Origin: Pleurodeles waltl
Taxonomy: Eukaryota; Chordata; Amphibia; Caudata; Salamandridae
Reading direction: 5' to 3'
Length of the DNA stretch: 64,000 nucleotides
Assembly (NCBI RefSeq): GCF_031143425.1
Contig: NC_090447.1
Location: 135,985,106-136,049,105, forward strand
Below are positions 59,571 through 64,000 of the stretch, piece by piece. Position 1 is the stretch's first letter, and each line of letters starts with the position of its first letter. The translations under genes and the position numbers were made by a program. A model generated the notes under the pieces. That model made no database searches. It was not told the DNA's origin and saw only the letters and a list, made by a program, of their open reading frames with translations.

Positions 59571-60162
59571 GGCACTCTTTATGACATTGGCGATAATTTC
59601 CGAATACTGCCACGGTGACGGCTGCCAACATACCGCTACGGAGGCAAACCTCCATCTGCCAGATTATGAAACACACACACCAAACCGACAGAAACCAGCC
59701 ACAACCACAAATCCACCAGTCCCAACAAACACGATAAACTGTGGGAACTAGCACCCATACCGTTACACCACCAAAACAACGCCCTGCAAATAATGACCCA
59801 CAAATCACCACAGTGGACATTCAACGGCGATAAACCATTGGCAGTGGACACTGCCACGGATGAAATGGCCACCCAAAAACAAAACAAGACAACCTTGGCC
59901 AGAACAAAAAACCCACACCCTACACAAAGACACACATCCCACACACCCACCAACAGCTCCATAAAACACACCCTCTCATCACCCACAAACCTTTGCAAAC
60001 ACACAAAGACCGCTACACCTTGCCATGCCAATCCCAGAGACAGCTGCACACACACCACAATTACCCATACACCCGCCACACAATGCATACCACACACCCA
60101 CCACATTACACAACACCCTCTGCACAACACACACACCACACAACACCCAGGTCCCCACAAAG

Positions 60163-61634
60163 GCACCACCATTTCACTGATGAGGAGTTGTTGGTGATTG
60201 TGGAAGAAATAGTCAGGATAGAGCCACAGTTGTTAGGAGCACAGGTACAGCAGATCTCCATTGCCAAGAAGATCGAGCTGTGGTGGAGGATTGTGGAAAG
60301 GGTGAACGCTGTGGGACAACATCCACGCACAAGGGACGACATTCGGAAGAGGTGGAATGACCTACAGGAGAAGATGCATTCCATTGCAGCAAGGCACAAG
60401 CCTGTCATCAGGAGGACTGGCGGTGGACCACCACCTCCTCACCCACAGCTGACAGGCTGGGAGGAGCAAGTCTTGGCAATACTGCATCCTGAGGGCCTCA
60501 CTGGAGTAGCTGGAGAACTGGACGCTGGTGAGTCACCATCAACAACCTACCATCACCCCACACCTGCATGCCACCTCACCCCCTCACCCTGACTCCCTCC
60601 ACCCCACTCCATCCCACACAGTGCACCACCCCAATTACCCAACCTAAATGTCTACACCTGCATGCCATACAACCTGAAAGCACATCCCTCCCATCTCTGC
60701 ATGCACACCCACTAGCAATGCTTGGAGAGCATGTAGAACTAGCAGTCCCACAATCCATCATCATACACAACCAAAGGTGGGAGAACAACACCAATATCAT
60801 TGGGAAAGGTGAAATGCACAATATGTGACAGACAATCACCCTAAAAAATAACTCACCTCCCCACAGGTGCCCCAGCCAATTTCAGCGCCGAGGAGGTGCC
60901 ACGGCAACCCAGTCCCCCACCAGAAGATCCCCACGGTGATGACAGCAACTTTGGAGGTCTTGATCTGGATGAACTCCCTGGCCCATCTGGGACCACTGGT
61001 CACTCAGCTACCACATCCCACAGCCAGTCCACCACAGGGACCACCCAGACTCAACCATCACAGCAGCCAGTCAATGCCACCAAACCTCTGTCCCCAGGAC
61101 ACGTCAATCAATAGTGTGCCCACCTGTACAGGGACCCGAGTCGACATCACACAGGCAAGAAGATGAAGGTCCTAGTGGGAGTGGGCACACAATTCAGGGG
61201 ACACAGGTACAGGGGGCCAGGGACAGTCGGAGGACAGCTGTGCACCAGGGGGAGGACAGGCCCAGAGAACAAACTGCCCAGGAGGCACTCATAAATGTCC
61301 TGGGGGCATACCAACAATCCCAGGACAGGATGGGTCACATGTAAAACATCATACAGGAGAGCCAGCAGCTGCAGGGGGAACACCACCAGAGGCCATGCAA
61401 CAATTGCAGGCCTTGAATACCACTACAGCCTCCATTGCAAGAGTGCTGAGTGACATGACGAACATCATGCGGGAGTACATAGCACACCAGCGGGCCCCTA
61501 CCACTAGCCAGAATACTGACCAGCCCTGCACATCTTCTGCAGCTAGTGGACAGGAGGCCCTGCCACAGGACTCACAGGCCACCAGCACCCTTTACCCTGC
61601 AGAAGGAGAACCATCCTGCAAACGTTCCCTGTGA
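60163..61634 (+). pseudogene. Harbinger Myb/SANT-like DNA-binding protein gene, copy 2
   Basis: Exon 1 to 60527 reads HHFTDEELLVIVEEIVRIEP, VQQISIAKKIELWWRIVERV and RTRDDIRKRWNDLQEK, a Myb/SANT-like trihelix with its tryptophans, and ends LTGVAGELDAG. The start codon seems lost (AAG at the site of the ATG in copy 1). The intron 60528-60866 (GT-AG, 339 bp) keeps phase. Exon 2 reads FSAEEVPRQPSPPPED, an acidic stretch and LDLDELPGPSGTTG, with a stop at 61112-61114. After frame changes a C-terminal helix follows, QQLQALNTTTASIARVLSDM then TNIMREYIAHQRAP (61395-61500), stopping at 61634. Intact SANT domain, broken start and middle. Convergent with the transposase about 500 bp away. Confidence 0.8.
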
Positions 61635-62135
61635 CCCAGACAGACAGCAGAGAGAGTTGCCTAGACCAAGACAACCGCCCGGAAATGAGCTCCTCTAGAA
61701 TGTCCCCCTTGTGTTCCACTGAGTCACCTTGTTCACTTTGGACTGCCATTGCTCCTCTCCCCATGGCCCCTTGGATACTGGACCTGAGCTACAAACAGAC
61801 TGTCCCACTACACTGGACTGTTCCCAACCATCACCCCACTCATTTGCACTTCCCATTGTTTTAGTAAAACTCAATTAAACACCCTTGAACACAAACTAAG
61901 TAATAATGCTTTATCAGATTGAAATGTGCAATGTATTTAACCGTATTGAACTGCAATATCCTGTGCAAATGTCCTTTCATGTGTCAGTTCATCCAACAAA
62001 TGTGTTTCTGCAGTCCGTAGTTATGACATCAGCACACTGTTGTAACCACACCAACATCTGCAATAAGGGAAGGCATAGGTGAAAGCAATGGATGCAAAGG
62101 TAGTGACAGGCACAACACTACAGCCACACAGCACT

Positions 62136-63360
62136 TTACTGAAAAGGAGACATGTATAGATCAACAGTCTTACCTGAGTGTAATTGGAAGTACTGATGAA
62201 TAATATGTGTCCTGTTGTCCACATCCTCCTCCTCCTCACTGTCCTCATTGTCCACTGCTGCCATAGGTGCATTGTCACCCCCCTCCTCCTGAAGATAGGG
62301 CACATGGCATCTGAGGGCCAAATTGTTCAGGATGCAGCAGACCACCACAATCTTGCAGACTTTCTCAGGGGAGTAGCAAAGGGATCCACCTGTCAAATGG
62401 AGGCACCTGAACCTGGTTTTCAGGAGACTGAAAGTGCATTCCACAATCCTCCTGGTATGCCTATGTGCATCATAGTACTGATTTTCAGCCCCTATTCTAG
62501 GATTCCTAACAGGGGTCAAGAGCCAGGACAAGTTTGGGTAGCCGAAGTCACCTGGAAGAAGTGGGGGACACACATTAGCCATGCACAATGTCATGGAGTA
62601 CGACTTCAGTAGACATACACTGACATACATTGGATGGGGATTCAAGCTCACCTATAAGCCACACTCTGTGCCTCTGTAGTCATGCCATCACCTGTGGGAC
62701 AGTGCTATTCCTCAAGATATAGGCATCATGCATAGATCCAGTATACTTGGCAGTGATGTGGCAGATGTACTTGTCAGCAAAGCACACCATCGGGACTTGG
62801 AGAGAGTGGAAACTCTTATTATTCCAGTACACCTGTTCATTTGCCCTGGAAGGGACTATGGCAATATGGGGTCCGTCAATGGCCCCAATCACATGTGATT
62901 TGTCTCCCATTGCATAGAATCAAACCTTTACAGAGGGCAAATCTACACTCTGGGGGAATGAGACGTAGCTGCACATATGTTTGAGCATGGCAGCCATAAC
63001 CCTTACAAGTACAATCAAGAACATTGGCTGTGACATTATTGCAGCCAAGCCCACAGTCACCTGGAAAGAACCAGTTGCCAGGAAATAGAGCACTGACAGT
63101 ACCTGCGCAAGAGGGGGAATTACTGTGGTGCAACGGATAGCAGGTAGCAGATCAAGCTCTGATTGTGTACACAGCTCTGTGATTGTGGGTCTGTCCAGCT
63201 GATAGGTGAGTATGATGTGCCGCTCCTCTAGTGTAGCCAAGTCCACAAGGGGTCTGTACACAGGTGCTTGCCTCCTCCTCCTATATCCCTGCAGTGGTTG
63301 GTATGTAAATGAGGCAAGAGTAAAATGGGTGTGACTACAGGACCTATGGAAACACATCAT
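62136..63360 (-). pseudogene. HARBI1-type (PIF/Harbinger) transposase, two exons, two stops
   Basis: DDE nuclease that would cut and move the element. Exon 1 is 63360-62652: YRRRRQAPVYRPLVDLATLE, ERHIILTYQLDRPTITELC and FLATGSFQVTVGLAAIMSQP (the helix-turn-helix region), then VIGAIDGPHIAI (first Asp) and KYTGSMHDAYILRNS (second Asp). The intron 62651-62552 is 100 bp, GT-AG. Exon 2 is 62551-62136: GDFGYPNLSWLLTPVRNP, then TRRIVECTFSLLKTRFRC (catalytic Glu) and an acidic tail. Spliced length is about 374 codons, close to the ~350 usual for HARBI1-type proteins. Only two in-frame stops (62922-62920 and 62682-62680) break it. All three catalytic acids are present. Confidence 0.88.
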
Positions 63361-63751
63361 AGTACACAGATCATGTATGTATGTAGGACACTAGGATTGT
63401 CTAGGTGTGTACCCTCAACACCAATGATGCACATATAAATTCCAAAAATGAGTAGTAGCAGTAGGAAATGGCTACTGCCTGTTCTGTGTGCAGGGACAGG
63501 TGGAAGTGACCTCACTCCGCCGGCATTAGGCACCATGGCGGACGGCGGTCTGCACTGCTGTGCAATTCCTCATTGCTAACATGGGGCTCTATGGAGTACA
63601 GGAACCAAGGATGATCAAAGCTGGAGGTGATGGTGTTCACCGTCGCAGACGTGACTGCCATTTTCTTTCTACTACTTCACTTGATCCCTGACTTTCCATT
63701 GGATCACATCCCCACTGAGTGTACTGCTGTGACCTGTGTCCGGAACCTGCC
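63361..63751. promoter_or_regulatory. Possible shared promoter between transposase and second Myb gene
   Basis: 391 bp separating two head-to-head start codons (transposase ATG ending at 63360, Myb exon 1 ATG at 63752). It holds GC-rich words such as CCGCCGGC and GGCGGACGGCGG near 63515-63550. Bidirectional promoter function is an inference from geometry only. Confidence 0.3.
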
Positions 63752-63865
63752 ATGGCCCGTGCTAAAGGGGAAAGGGCCCCAGCCTTCACGTCGGAGGAGT
63801 TGGAGAGGCTCGTGGATGGGGTCTTACCCATATATGGGCAGTTGTATGGGCCTTCAGACTAACAG
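63752..63865 (+). pseudogene. First exon of a second Harbinger Myb/SANT gene
   Basis: ATG at 63752, reading MARAKGERAPAFTSEELERL then VDGVLPIYGQLYGPSD, a stop (63860-63862), and Q at a consensus donor CAG|GTGAGT (63866). FTSEEL..LVDGVLP is the first helix of a Myb/SANT-like domain of the PIF/Harbinger accessory type, but the sequence differs from the Myb gene at 60163, so this is another family. A single substitution would explain the stop. Later exons would lie beyond the window. The gene is divergent from the transposase at 62136-63360. Confidence 0.7.
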
Positions 63866-64000
63866 GTGAGTACATCATGGATATGTTGCATGCAACATGG
63901 CTGCATATTGATGTATGTGTGTGCTAGCAGTGTGTCATTTGGGGGGTATGGCTGCAGGCAATGTGAATACATGATTAGGGGCAAATGCTGTATGTGAGCC
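63866..64000. other. Intron start of the second Myb gene
   Basis: Begins with GTGAGTACATC and contains GT-rich sequence. The window ends before an acceptor. Confidence 0.5.

Larger units (their letters stand above)
59571..63480 (+). mobile_element. PIF/Harbinger element with Myb gene and transposase (copy 2)
   Basis: Starts GGCACTCTTTATGACATTGG at 59571, matching the reverse complement of the right end of copy 1 (44471). Homology to copy 1 covers the leader (TACCGTTAC.CCA, ACCCAC.AATCACCAC.GTGG, ATAAACCATTGGC) and the Myb gene. Downstream it adds a convergent transposase (63360-62136). The opposite inverted repeat (expected near ...CCAGGGTTGTAATGACCCCC) was not found before the window ends, so the right boundary is uncertain; 63480 is a guess. 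Confidence 0.7.

Noticed and set aside
59636..60172. 178-codon Val/Cys/Trp-rich open frame on the minus strand
   Set aside because: Antisense of the CA-rich Harbinger leader; low-complexity translation.

Overview
This 64 kb window is repeat-filled vertebrate DNA. I find no host gene exon, tRNA, rRNA or CRISPR array I can support. Nearly everything recognisable is a dead or non-autonomous mobile element, with many insertions inside other insertions. The mix is Penelope-like, L2/CR1-like and other non-LTR retrotransposons, very long solo LTRs, BED-finger hAT, PIF/Harbinger with Myb/SANT genes, many small inverted-repeat elements, and minisatellites. Together with long gene-free stretches this suggests a giant amphibian genome, most likely a salamander or newt. 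The organism is an inference from repeat content, not read from a host gene.

Layout. 0.6-2.9 kb: a Penelope-like reverse transcriptase split by a 702 bp element made of hairpins. 2.9-4.7 kb: possible exon relics. 4.8-7.6 kb: small inverted-repeat elements, GGATG-rich tracts, and two loci of a ~325 bp tandem repeat that returns at 40.5-41.0 kb. 8.9-11.5 kb: two minus-strand non-LTR retrotransposon tails. 11.9-14.5 kb: a broken hAT transposase. 15.4-16.7 kb: two minisatellites (~75 and ~104 bp units). 17.2-19.3 kb: an interspersed repeat with a conserved stem-loop motif, a TA microsatellite, an unassigned coding relic and a third minisatellite. 20-25.6 kb: non-LTR reverse transcriptases, including an L2-like copy inserted in a different LINE. 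26.6-30 kb: a hAT-type MITE with an 8 bp target duplication and a 1.6 kb block of interleaved inverted repeats. 31-34.6 kb: a nearly full-length L2-like element with endonuclease and reverse transcriptase. 34.6-41.6 kb: LTR-like fragments and MITEs.

41.6-64 kb is dominated by PIF/Harbinger DNA and solo LTRs. A 2.84 kb Harbinger (41635-44471, TAT target duplications) carries only a Myb/SANT gene. A second, related copy starting at 59571 carries the same gene followed by a convergent, intron-containing HARBI1-type transposase. Head-to-head with that transposase is the first exon of a second, different Myb/SANT gene at 63752. Solo LTRs at 46776-49027, 51420-52793 and 55383-58062 are flanked by 5 bp duplications (two exact, one with a mismatch). 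In PIF/Harbinger elements the Myb/SANT protein and transposase act together on the terminal repeats. Here both are visibly mutated, so activity would need help from intact copies elsewhere.

All calls were made by eye from sequence and conceptual translation; no database search was run.
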